From positions 1-13,438 of the forward strand of contig URJJ01000052.1 in NCBI GenBank assembly GCA_900548185.1: a stretch of 13,438 nucleotides of DNA, read 5' to 3'. Source of the stretch: an uncultured Opitutales bacterium. GTDB lineage: Bacteria > Verrucomicrobiota > Verrucomicrobiia > Opitutales > Intestinicryptomonadaceae. The stretch's first letter is position 1; every line of letters starts with the position of its first letter. Of this stretch, positions 1 to 6,016 are shown in pieces. Made by a program: the position numbers and the translations under genes. The notes under the pieces are model-generated. The model made no database searches. It saw only the letters and a program-made list of their open reading frames with translations, and was not told where the DNA came from.

Positions 1-41
1 TCTTAGGGTCTCGTGGGCTCGGAGATGTGTATAAGAGACAG
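1..41. other. Nextera library adapter (artefact)
   Basis: Positions 8-41 match, base for base from memory, the Nextera read-2 transposase adapter, ending in the mosaic end AGATGTGTATAAGAGACAG at 23-41. Bases 1-7 (TCTTAGG) would fit the inner part of an 8-base i7 index. This is untrimmed library sequence. Genomic DNA starts at about 42. Confidence 0.97.
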
Positions 42-115
42 GGTTTTAATGCTTAAATTATTTTTATAAAAATACTTAAAAAATTAAGGCTCGCCCGCTA
101 TACCGCAATAAAGCC

Positions 116-145
116 TTGACAGCCCCCGAAATATGGGCACTTACT
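116..145 (+). promoter_or_regulatory. Putative sigma70-type promoter of the DUF1015 operon
   Basis: A perfect -35 box TTGACA lies at 116-121. An 18-bp spacer would put a poor -10 (CTTACT) at 140-145, so the -10 is weak. A strongly AT-rich block at 42-89, including the palindrome ATTTTTATAAAAAT at 60-73, lies upstream. A start near 152 would put the stem-loop at 156-179 at the very 5' end of the mRNA. Confidence 0.4.
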
Positions 146-155
146 TTATGCTTTC

Positions 156-180
156 AAAGGGGGCCGCGCCGCCCCCTTTT
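156..180 (+). promoter_or_regulatory. GC-rich stem-loop in the leader of the DUF1015 gene
   Basis: AAAGGGGGC (156-164) pairs perfectly with GCCCCCTTT (171-179) around a 6-nt loop, followed by only four T. It could be the terminator of a gene lost from the contig edge, a 5'-end mRNA stabiliser, or an attenuator. It lies between the putative promoter and the ATG at 214, which argues against starting the CDS upstream of it. Confidence 0.5.
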
Positions 181-213
181 AGACAATTCAAAAAAATTCC
201 ATCCAAAACGTTT

Positions 214-1440
214 ATGAAAATCCGCTCATTCAAGGGCCTCCGGCCTAAAGAGGGTTTCGCAAAGGACATAGCGAGCCTCCCCTACGACGTAGTAAATTTC
301 AAGCAGGCCTGCGAGCAGGCTGAGGGGAAGCCGCTCAGTTTCATGCGCGTAGTTCGCTCGGAGCTGGAGCTTCCCGCCGGGACGGACCCGTATTCGCCGG
401 AAGTGTACGCGCATGCGGCGGAAAATTTCAAGAAGCTCGTTGACGGCGGGTTTCTCGTGCGCGAGGACGGGGATTCCATGTACCTTTACAGGCAGCAGAT
501 GGGCTCCCATTCGCAGACCGGGCTGGTCGCCGTGTTCAGCGCCGGAGACTACGACGCCGACGTCATAAAAAAGCACGAGAAGACTCGCGAGGCCAAGGAA
601 AACGACCGCTACCGCCTGACGCGCACCCTGCGCGTCAACACCGGGCCGGTGTTCCTCACCGTGAAGGACGGCACGGGCCTCGACCGGATAGTTGAGGACA
701 AGCGCGACGAGGACGCCCTGTTCGACTTCGTGGCAGACGACGGCATACGCCATACCGTGTGGAGGATTTCAGACCCCGCGAAGATTTCCGAGATTGTGGG
801 GATATTCGGCGAGATTCCCTGCGCGTACGTCGCAGACGGCCACCACCGCAGCGCCTCCAACGCGCGCTGCGCCCGGGCGCTCGCCTCAGAGAACCCCGCC
901 CATACCGGGGACGAGGACTACAACTGGTTTTTGTCTGTGGTCTTTCCTGGCAGCCAGCTTAAGATACTTCCCTACAACCGCGTCGTAAAGGACCTCGCCG
1001 GGCTTTCCCCGGAAGAATTTATCGGCAGGCTATCCTCCGTGTGCGCCGTTTCTGAAACATCCCGAAAAGAGCCGGAGGAGCCGAGGAAGGTGTGCATGTA
1101 CCTCGGCGGGAAATGGTATTCGCTCGCCTTTGCGGACACGGACGGCCTCGACGCCGTCGCCTCTTTGGACGTCTCCCTCCTCCAGGACAGGGTGCTCGCC
1201 CCGATTCTTAAAATCGGCGACCCCCGCACGGACGAGCGGATAGACTTTGTAGGCGGCATAAAGGGCGTTGGCGAGCTCGAACGCCTCGTCGATTCCGGGG
1301 AGAATGCGGTCGCTTTTTCGATGTATCCCACGACCGTATCCCAGCTCATGGCCATAGCCGACGCCGGGCAGATAATGCCCCCCAAGAGCACCTGGTTTGA
1401 ACCCAAGCTGCGTTCGGGCCTGTTCATCCACACATTCTGA
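214..1440 (+). CDS. DUF1015 family protein
   Basis: This is a 408-aa protein of the DUF1015 family (PF06245), a widespread soluble family without settled biochemistry. Recognisable signatures are the N-terminal GLRP...D.ASLPYDVV segment (residues 8-27), HEKTREAKENDR (121-132), the highly conserved ADGHHR (207-212), and the C-terminal MPPKSTWFEPKLRSGLFIH (388-406). ADGHHR resembles the GHHR/GHRR motif of ParB/sulfiredoxin-fold proteins such as the archaeal serine kinase SerK; a nucleotide-dependent enzyme is my inference only. The frame stays open back to ATG 133, but ATG 214 is chosen because the family begins at this point and the upstream part would translate a stem-loop. No Shine-Dalgarno precedes it. 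In many bacteria DUF1015 genes sit beside serine-biosynthesis genes (serA, serC); here the upstream neighbour is off the contig. The next gene follows after 7 bp, so they are probably cotranscribed. Confidence 0.9.
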   Translation: MKIRSFKGLRPKEGFAKDIASLPYDVVNFKQACEQAEGKPLSFMRVVRSELELPAGTDPYSPEVYAHAAENFKKLVDGGFLVREDGDSMYLYRQQMGSHSQTGLVAVFSAGDYDADVIKKHEKTREAKENDRYRLTRTLRVNTGPVFLTVKDGTGLDRIVEDKRDEDALFDFVADDGIRHTVWRISDPAKISEIVGIFGEIPCAYVADGHHRSASNARCARALASENPAHTGDEDYNWFLSVVFPGSQLKILPYNRVVKDLAGLSPEEFIGRLSSVCAVSETSRKEPEEPRKVCMYLGGKWYSLAFADTDGLDAVASLDVSLLQDRVLAPILKIGDPRTDERIDFVGGIKGVGELERLVDSGENAVAFSMYPTTVSQLMAIADAGQIMPPKSTWFEPKLRSGLFIHTF

Positions 1441-1447
1441 CGGCCTT

Positions 1448-3157
1448 ATGTTCCTTTATCCAAAACCGCAAAGCCTGGAAATTTCCAAGGGGGCGTTCCT
1501 CAAAATCGGGCCGGGCGACGTGTCCGTATCGGAGGCCGGCCTTCCCGTCGGGAACAAGGTCAGGCTCGACCTCATGCGCCCACTGAAGCCGGAGGCTTAC
1601 GAAATCGAAATTTCGCCGGCCGGCATACTCGTTGGATGCAGCGGCGAGGCCGGGGCGCGGCTGGCATTCCAGACGCTCCGCCAGATACTCATGCAGGCCG
1701 GCCCGGAGGGCGTGCAGTGCCTGAGGGTGTCGGACTCCCCGGAGCTTCCCGTGCGCGGCTTCATGCTCGACGTAAGCCGCTGCAAGATACCCACGATACA
1801 GTCGCTTGCCTACCTCGTGGACATGCTCGCGCTTTTCAAGTTCAACAGGCTCGAGCTTTACACCGAGCATTCCTACGCCTTCAGGGGCCACGAGATAGTC
1901 TGGGGCGACGCCACCCCCATGACTGGCCAGCAGTACAGGATGCTCGACGCGCTCTGCCGCAGGGCGGGCATCGACCTCGTGCCCAACATGAACAGCCTCG
2001 GCCACATGGACAGGTGGCTCCGCCATCCCGAGTACGCGGCCCTCGCCGAGTGCAAGGCGCCGTTTACGGACCCGATGGGGAATGTGCGCCCGTATCCCAC
2101 CACCCTGTGCCCGGACGACAAGGCGGCCTCTTTCGTGGCTTCGCTTTACGACGACTTCCTGCCGAATTTCACCTCAAAAAACTTCAACGTTGGCTGCGAC
2201 GAGCCGTGGGAGCTTGGCATGGGAAAATCCAAGCAGGCCTGCGACGAGCGCGGCAGGGGGAGGGTCTATATCGAGTATTTGAAAAAGCTCGCCGTCCTCT
2301 GTTCAAAGCGCGGCAGGCGAATGCATTTCTGGGCCGACGTCATTCTGGAGGAGCCGGAGCTTTCAAAGGAGCTTCCGGACGACGTTGTGGCCGTGCTTTG
2401 GGGATACTATCCGGACAGCCCCATTGACGAGGAGGCCAAAATCCTCCACGACCTCGGCCGCCCCTTCCTGGTGGCCGGCGGCACCAATTCCTGGAACTCG
2501 TTCGCCCTTAGGCTTGACGCGGCTTTTTCAAACGTCCGCGCCGTCTGCTCCGCCGCAAAAAAATGGGGCGCCGAGGGCGCTGTAATCACCAACTGGGGCG
2601 ACAACGGAAACCACCAGGCGTGGTGCGCCATGTGGCTTCCTGTTATCGCCTTCGCCCAGTCGGCCTGGGGGGCGGAGTTCTCCGAGGAGGACGTCTGCCG
2701 GGCGGCGGACATGTTCGTATTCCAGGATTCCGAAGGGCGCATGTCGAAGGCGGTGTGCGAGCTTGGCAGGGCGGACCCGGCGGTGAAGCTCCACTCGCTC
2801 CACAACAGGCTCTTCTTCGGAAAGGCCGCGGATGTCAGAGCCCTGGTGGAAGACGGGGCGGGGGAGCATTTCGACAGGATGTTCGAGGGCGCAAACAAGG
2901 CGATAGAGCACCTCGCCGCCGCAAAGCCGAGGTGCCCGGACGCCGACGTGTGCAAGGGCGAGCTAGGGCTTGCCGCAGACCTCATAAAGTGGACTGTCGC
3001 GCGCTCGCACGACGATCCTGAAATCAGGTCGCTCAACCTGCGCAAGACGCTGAAGCTGATGCGGTCCCAGTACGAGCAGATATGGCTTGCGCGCGCGAGG
3101 GTGGGCGGCCTTTTTGAAAGCTCCGCAAGGGCGTTTATTGACAGGAGCGAAGCCTAG
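1448..3157 (+). CDS. Family 20 glycoside hydrolase (beta-N-acetylhexosaminidase-like)
   Basis: This is a 569-aa GH20-like enzyme. Residues 1-100 look like the small alpha/beta GH20b domain. The catalytic barrel starts at about 103 (RGFMLDVSR). It contains NSLGHMDRW (182-190) and NVGCDEPWELGMG (247-259); D251-E252 is the expected GH20 pair, in which Asp positions the substrate 2-acetamido group and Glu is the acid/base. FWADVILEE (294-302) and NWGDNGNHQAW (382-392) follow, then a helical C-terminal region (about 410-569). GH20 enzymes release terminal N-acetylhexosamines by substrate-assisted catalysis; the exact substrate cannot be read here. There is no signal peptide or lipobox, so a cytoplasmic enzyme acting on imported oligosaccharides or recycled wall fragments is likely. 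ATG 1448 is preferred over in-frame ATG 1397, which would overlap the previous gene by 44 bp. No Shine-Dalgarno is seen. Confidence 0.86.
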   Translation: MFLYPKPQSLEISKGAFLKIGPGDVSVSEAGLPVGNKVRLDLMRPLKPEAYEIEISPAGILVGCSGEAGARLAFQTLRQILMQAGPEGVQCLRVSDSPELPVRGFMLDVSRCKIPTIQSLAYLVDMLALFKFNRLELYTEHSYAFRGHEIVWGDATPMTGQQYRMLDALCRRAGIDLVPNMNSLGHMDRWLRHPEYAALAECKAPFTDPMGNVRPYPTTLCPDDKAASFVASLYDDFLPNFTSKNFNVGCDEPWELGMGKSKQACDERGRGRVYIEYLKKLAVLCSKRGRRMHFWADVILEEPELSKELPDDVVAVLWGYYPDSPIDEEAKILHDLGRPFLVAGGTNSWNSFALRLDAAFSNVRAVCSAAKKWGAEGAVITNWGDNGNHQAWCAMWLPVIAFAQSAWGAEFSEEDVCRAADMFVFQDSEGRMSKAVCELGRADPAVKLHSLHNRLFFGKAADVRALVEDGAGEHFDRMFEGANKAIEHLAAAKPRCPDADVCKGELGLAADLIKWTVARSHDDPEIRSLNLRKTLKLMRSQYEQIWLARARVGGLFESSARAFIDRSEA

Positions 3158-3169
3158 CCCCGCGAATGG

Positions 3170-3186
3170 CGGGCGGTTTTCGCCCG
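3170..3186. other. Small stem-loop after the hydrolase stop
   Basis: CGGGCG (3170-3175) and CGCCCG (3181-3186) flank a GTTTT loop. There is no T tract on either strand, so this is unlikely to terminate alone. The better terminator follows at 3203. Confidence 0.35.
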
Positions 3187-3200
3187 GTCTGCAATTTGTG

Positions 3201-3926
3201 TCAAGTCCGCTCCGGCATCGCGCCCGGCGCGGACTTTTTGCGCCCGCGCGCCAGTGCGCGCGCTGTGGCCTTAACTTCGCCCCCTACTGCGCGCGACTCT
3301 GAAATCTTGCGGATTGCGGCTGCGTGCGTGAAGTCGTCCAGCGCGCCGCCCTTAAGGAGTTCCAGGGTTTCCTCCGGGAACTTTGCACAGAACTCGCAAA
3401 CGGCCCACGCGGCCGCCATCCGCGCGTAATAGTGTTCAGACTTGAATGAGGCGATGAGCCCGAGCGCGCGCCCCAGCCATTTGCGCGACACGTAAAAATC
3501 AAGCAGGCAGACCAGGGCAAAGCGTTTTTCGTATTCCCCGGGGCGGGCGAGCGCCGATTCCAGAAATTCAAAGAACGCCGCTTTGTCGCCCTCGCCAATT
3601 TTAAGCGATGCGCAGAAGCTGTCGCAAACCGACCAGTTTGAAATCCTCGGCAGGAATGCCTCCGCGCGGGAGAGCCTCTCTTTGAAATCCATTTCAGCCG
3701 CGCCGATTATCATGGCGCAAAGCATGTCGTCCTCAAAATATTCCCGGGGGGCCGCGTCCAGAAATTTCCGCCATTGCCCTTTGGCAGCCCTTTTTGCAAT
3801 CGCGCGCAGGCAGGGAAGCCGGACGCCCAAAATGTTGCCGACCCCGGGCAAGAGGGAGGAGGAAAACTTCCGGTAGGCTTCGTCTGCCATGGCTTCCATT
3901 TCTTTTCTTGCCGCGCTGATTTCCAT
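3201..3926 (-). CDS. AlkD-like DNA alkylation repair protein
   Basis: This is a 241-aa all-helical protein of the DNA alkylation repair family (PF08713, HEAT-like repeats, related to the glycosylase AlkD). Family signatures are ISNWSVCDSFC (95-105) and YYARMAAAWAVCEFCAKFPE (166-185). AlkD of Bacillus cereus uses W109, D113 and R148. W98 and D102 here have the same spacing, and R135 in EYEKRFALV is the best counterpart of the arginine. Such enzymes excise N3- and N7-alkylated purines without base flipping. The C-terminal tail (about 225-241) is basic and low in complexity. The gene is convergent with the GH20 gene, whose terminator lies inside its last codons. ATG 3926 is the first start in frame and fits the family; there is no Shine-Dalgarno and no convincing promoter. 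A non-enzymatic HEAT relative is possible, but the retained residues favour repair. Confidence 0.87.
   Translation of the reverse strand: MEISAARKEMEAMADEAYRKFSSSLLPGVGNILGVRLPCLRAIAKRAAKGQWRKFLDAAPREYFEDDMLCAMIIGAAEMDFKERLSRAEAFLPRISNWSVCDSFCASLKIGEGDKAAFFEFLESALARPGEYEKRFALVCLLDFYVSRKWLGRALGLIASFKSEHYYARMAAAWAVCEFCAKFPEETLELLKGGALDDFTHAAAIRKISESRAVGGEVKATARALARGRKKSAPGAMPERT
3203..3239 (+). terminator. Terminator of the DUF1015-GH20 operon, inside the convergent gene
   Basis: AAGTCCGC (3203-3210) pairs with GCGGACTT (3229-3236). Inside it CCGG (3212-3215) pairs with CCGG (3224-3227) after a single T-C mismatch. The T tract is 3235-3239. The T tract is on the plus-strand side only, so it ends transcription from the two-gene operon, 46 bp after its last stop. 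It overlaps the last dozen codons of the minus-strand alkylation-repair gene. Confidence 0.75.
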
Positions 3927-4594
3927 TTTTCAATACCCTAGCCGGGTGGGCGCGCGCATGGAAGCATTTTTTTGCCCTGGGTGCGTCATCCGTACGGCGG
4001 CGCATGTGCTTCCAGCGCGGCCGCATGCCGCATTGCGGCGGAGGCTGGCCCAGCCGGGAGGGTATTGCGGAGATTTTTCAGCCGCTTGGACTGCGGTTTT
4101 CAGCGATTTGGGCAGTTTCGGCAGGTTTGGCGGGCGGTGGGTCTTCATGCGGGCATCCGCGGGGGGGTATGGATTTTCAATATTATTATGGAAAAATCCA
4201 AGGGGAGGCGGCGAATTTTTGGCGGAGGAATCCGCATCCCATCCCGCAGGCAAATCCAGCCGCAAATTCGGATTTTAGTCAGCCAAAAATCCATACGGGT
4301 TTCATGGCGCAGGCGAAAAAATCCGGAATTTGTATGCGCAGACGCACTGGGCCTTTTGCATCCCCGCCCCGGCGTCTGCGCGGGGTTTTGCGGAGGGCCA
4401 TCTCCCCTGACGGACGGGGTTGCGGCGCAAGCCTGCTTTACGCTTGTGCGTGCGGGGGCGACGCCGCAAATCCGGCAGGTGGCGCATTCAAAAGTCTTGA
4501 AATGCGCGCGCCTTGCCGTAGGGTTTTCAGAGTGCCCGGGGCTTCATGGGGCGCGCTGTTTCCGGCGCCCTCAGCCCCTTTTGCGGACAAGCGT
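3927..4594. other. 668-bp stretch without a convincing gene
   Basis: Several frames stay open here because the DNA is GC-rich, including the frame that runs into the pentapeptide gene. The translations are rich in Arg, Gly and Pro, show no family motif, and have no plausible start signal. I see no promoter that I would defend. The notable content is the cluster of stem-loops at 4336-4507, annotated separately. Reading the pentapeptide protein from an upstream in-frame ATG (4004 or 4502) is possible but unsupported; 4502 lies inside a stem. Confidence 0.6.
4336..4507 (+). other. Cluster of stem-loops, candidate structured RNA or leader
   Basis: Four stems are visible. GCGCAGACGC (4336-4345) pairs with GCGTCTGCGC (4372-4381), 10 bp around a 26-nt loop. 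CCCCGC (4362-4367) pairs with GCGGGG (4380-4385) followed by TTTT, a terminator-like stem that excludes the first because both use 4380-4381. TTGCGGCG (4420-4427) pairs with CGCCGCAA (4462-4469), enclosing CAAGC/GCTTG (4428-4432 and 4442-4446). GCGCATTCAA (4482-4491) pairs with TTGAA-A-TGCGC (4497-4507) with one bulged A. I do not recognise a known RNA family. It could be an attenuating leader of the gene at 4595 or an independent small RNA. Confidence 0.4.
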
Positions 4595-5506
4595 ATGCAA
4601 GATAAATACTACAAAGTTCTAAGCGCATCCGGCGTGTCGCCCACGACGGGTTTTGACTATTCCCCCTACCTCCCCCGGGGCGGAAGGCCGGGGAAATGGC
4701 TTCCGCGCATTCCGGACGCCGAGCTGCACAGCCGAGGCTACTATCTTTCAAAATACTGGAACATGTGGTATGAGGAGGGATGCTCAGTATATGAGGCCGA
4801 ATTTTCCGGGCGGTGCCCCCCGGACTCGTTCGGGGTAGAAAAGCAGATATGCTGCGGACGGATACGCCTTTTGAGGGATGTCACGAAGTCGGTTCTCTCA
4901 TCGCTAGACGTGTGCGGCGGGGACTTGCGCGGCGGAGAGTTCAATACGGGAATCGGGAACACCGGGAGCCGCAACACTGGCTCGTTCAACCCCGGCTCTT
5001 TCAATACCGGAAACCGCAACACCGGAAACCTCAATACCGGCGACTTCAACACGGGCGACTGCAACGACGGCATCGACAATGTCGGCGACAACAACAGCGG
5101 AAGCGGCAACGTCGGCTGCCGCAACACAGGCCATTCCAACACCGGAAACGACAACCGGGGATCGTTCAACACGGGTTCTTTCAATACCGGCCATGGCAAT
5201 GCCGGCTCCTTCAATTCCGGAAGCCACAACGTAGGCAAATGGAACGTTGGAAACTACAACTGCGGATATTTCAATACCGGCGAACCGTTCGCCGTCATGT
5301 TCAACAGGCCAACTTCCGTCCGGATGCGCGACGTGCGCCTGCCGAAGTGGCTCAACCGAAGGGACTGCCGGGGCGCCTTCTTGTCTGCCGACCCCTCCGA
5401 AGCCGAGGCGGCGCTGTCGCTTCCCAATTTCGATTTTTCCATATTTGAGGAAATTACCGGAATCTCAAAGGCCGACTTTGAAAGAAAGCTGGGGCGCGCC
5501 CTCTAG
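4595..5506 (+). CDS. NxG pentapeptide-repeat protein (Pentapeptide_2 type)
   Basis: This is a 303-aa protein of unknown function in three parts. Residues 1-100 form an N-terminal domain with PGKWLPRI (32-39), SRGYYLSK (46-53), SVYEAEFSG (64-72) and GRIRLLRDVT (88-97); from memory this pattern recurs in front of pentapeptide arrays in gut and phage metagenome proteins. Residues 116-230 are 23 uninterrupted five-residue units, xNxGx, mostly FNTGx or xNTGx. This is the PF01469 class known from mycobacterial MPTR proteins, not the A(D/N)LxX class of Qnr/MfpA. Residues 231-303 are a C-terminal cap (MFNRPTSV..., FDFSIFEEITGISKADFERKL). No signal peptide or membrane segment is seen. ATG 4595 is chosen because the recognisable domain starts there; no Shine-Dalgarno. 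No clear terminator follows. It is flanked by gene-poor DNA, which suggests an accessory gene. Confidence 0.8.
   Translation: MQDKYYKVLSASGVSPTTGFDYSPYLPRGGRPGKWLPRIPDAELHSRGYYLSKYWNMWYEEGCSVYEAEFSGRCPPDSFGVEKQICCGRIRLLRDVTKSVLSSLDVCGGDLRGGEFNTGIGNTGSRNTGSFNPGSFNTGNRNTGNLNTGDFNTGDCNDGIDNVGDNNSGSGNVGCRNTGHSNTGNDNRGSFNTGSFNTGHGNAGSFNSGSHNVGKWNVGNYNCGYFNTGEPFAVMFNRPTSVRMRDVRLPKWLNRRDCRGAFLSADPSEAEAALSLPNFDFSIFEEITGISKADFERKLGRAL
4940..5284 (+). repeat. Tandem 15-bp coding repeat, 23 units
   Basis: In-frame 15-bp units encode xNxGx, with an AAC or AAT codon and a GGC, GGA or GGG codon at fixed positions and many units carrying ACC GG. The remaining codons vary, so the array has diverged at DNA level while the Asn and Gly positions are kept in all 23 units. 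Purifying selection on the protein is the likely reason. Confidence 0.9.
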
Positions 5507-5565
5507 CGGCCGCATTCATGCTTGGGGCGGGGCGAAAATCAGAAACGCGCCAGCCTCTAAGGGGG

Positions 5566-5582
5566 GGCGGATGTCATCCGCC
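5566..5582. repeat. Perfect 17-bp palindrome downstream of the pentapeptide gene
   Basis: GGCGGATG and CATCCGCC flank a single T. There is no T tract, so it is not an intrinsic terminator as it stands. The remaining DNA from 5507 to 5726 holds no gene or other site that I can support. Confidence 0.5.
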
Positions 5583-5726
5583 ATTGCGGGGAGATTGCAG
5601 GAGGCGGCGGGCGGGGGGTATTGGCTTTTTGTTGGCCTTTTTCACATATTTGAAACTCCGAAGGCTATGCGGAAACTTTAAACGCCAAATTTTAGCAACG
5701 CACCGTTTAACTCTTTGTTTATCAAT

Positions 5727-5757
5727 AAAAAACCCCGCAAACAATGGGCTTGCGGGG
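5727..5757 (-). terminator. Terminator of tRNA-Pro
   Basis: On the minus strand CCCCGCAA pairs with TTGCGGGG (arms 5750-5757 and 5733-5740) around a 9-nt loop, and runs into six T (5727-5732). It begins 13 bp after the tRNA 3' end. Confidence 0.88.
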
Positions 5758-5770
5758 GGAATTCAAAATG

Positions 5771-5844
<74 letters not shown>

Positions 5845-5879
5845 TATAAAAATTAAAAGAGTGGGGCGTATTTGCCCAA

Positions 5880-5885
5880 TGTCAA
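5880..5885 (-). promoter_or_regulatory. Putative -35 box of the tRNA-Pro promoter
   Basis: A perfect TTGACA on the minus strand, 35 bp upstream of the tRNA 5' end, fits a promoter for a stable RNA. The -10 region at 17 bp (ACTCTT) is poor, so only the -35 is claimed. The spacer contains GGGC-N6-GCCC. The terminator at 5968 isolates the tRNA from the gene upstream, so it needs its own promoter. Confidence 0.35.
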
Positions 5886-5960
5886 ATTTAAACGGCGCGG
5901 CGGCGGGGCGGTTTTTGCAAAATTGGAGAATGGGGATTTTCCCTCGGGTGGAATGCGTAC

Positions 5961-5997
5961 AAAAAAAGGCGTCCGTTTTCGCCGGACGCCCGTTTTT
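5961..5997. terminator. Bidirectional intrinsic terminator
   Basis: GGCGTCCG (5968-5975) pairs perfectly with CGGACGCC (5983-5990) around a 7-nt loop. The minus strand then has seven T (5961-5967) and the plus strand five T (5993-5997). It ends the minus-strand 606-aa gene, 27 bp past its stop, and would stop opposing transcription too. Confidence 0.9.
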
Positions 5998-6016
5998 AAG
6001 TTTTCAAATTTCCACG

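Noticed and set aside
133..213. N-terminal extension of the DUF1015 protein from ATG 133
   Set aside because: It would translate a perfect stem-loop and add 27 residues not seen in the family. ATG 214 gives the family N-terminus.
4219..4234. GCGGAGGAATCCGC here and its reverse complement near 9700 as a dispersed repeat
   Set aside because: The match is 14 bp and partly self-complementary. A match of this length is expected by chance at this window size and composition.
3972..4622. 216-codon open frame in the gene-poor region as a real gene
   Set aside because: Arg/Gly/Ala-rich translation without motifs, overlapping the start of the pentapeptide gene in another frame, with no start signal.
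4940..5284. Periodic 15-bp repeats that could suggest a CRISPR array or minisatellite
   Set aside because: The units are adjacent, in frame, and encode a regular xNxGx protein repeat. There are no spacers and no conserved direct repeat of 25-40 bp.
4595..5506. Qnr/MfpA-type DNA-mimic pentapeptide protein giving quinolone resistance
   Set aside because: Those proteins use A(D/N)LxX units with a central Leu/Phe. This array is xNxGx, a different class.
5495..5513. Adjacent GGCGCGCC and GCGGCCGC rare-cutter sites, as in cloning vectors
   Set aside because: The first lies within the coding end of the pentapeptide gene and both are expected by chance in DNA this GC-rich. No other vector sequence is present.
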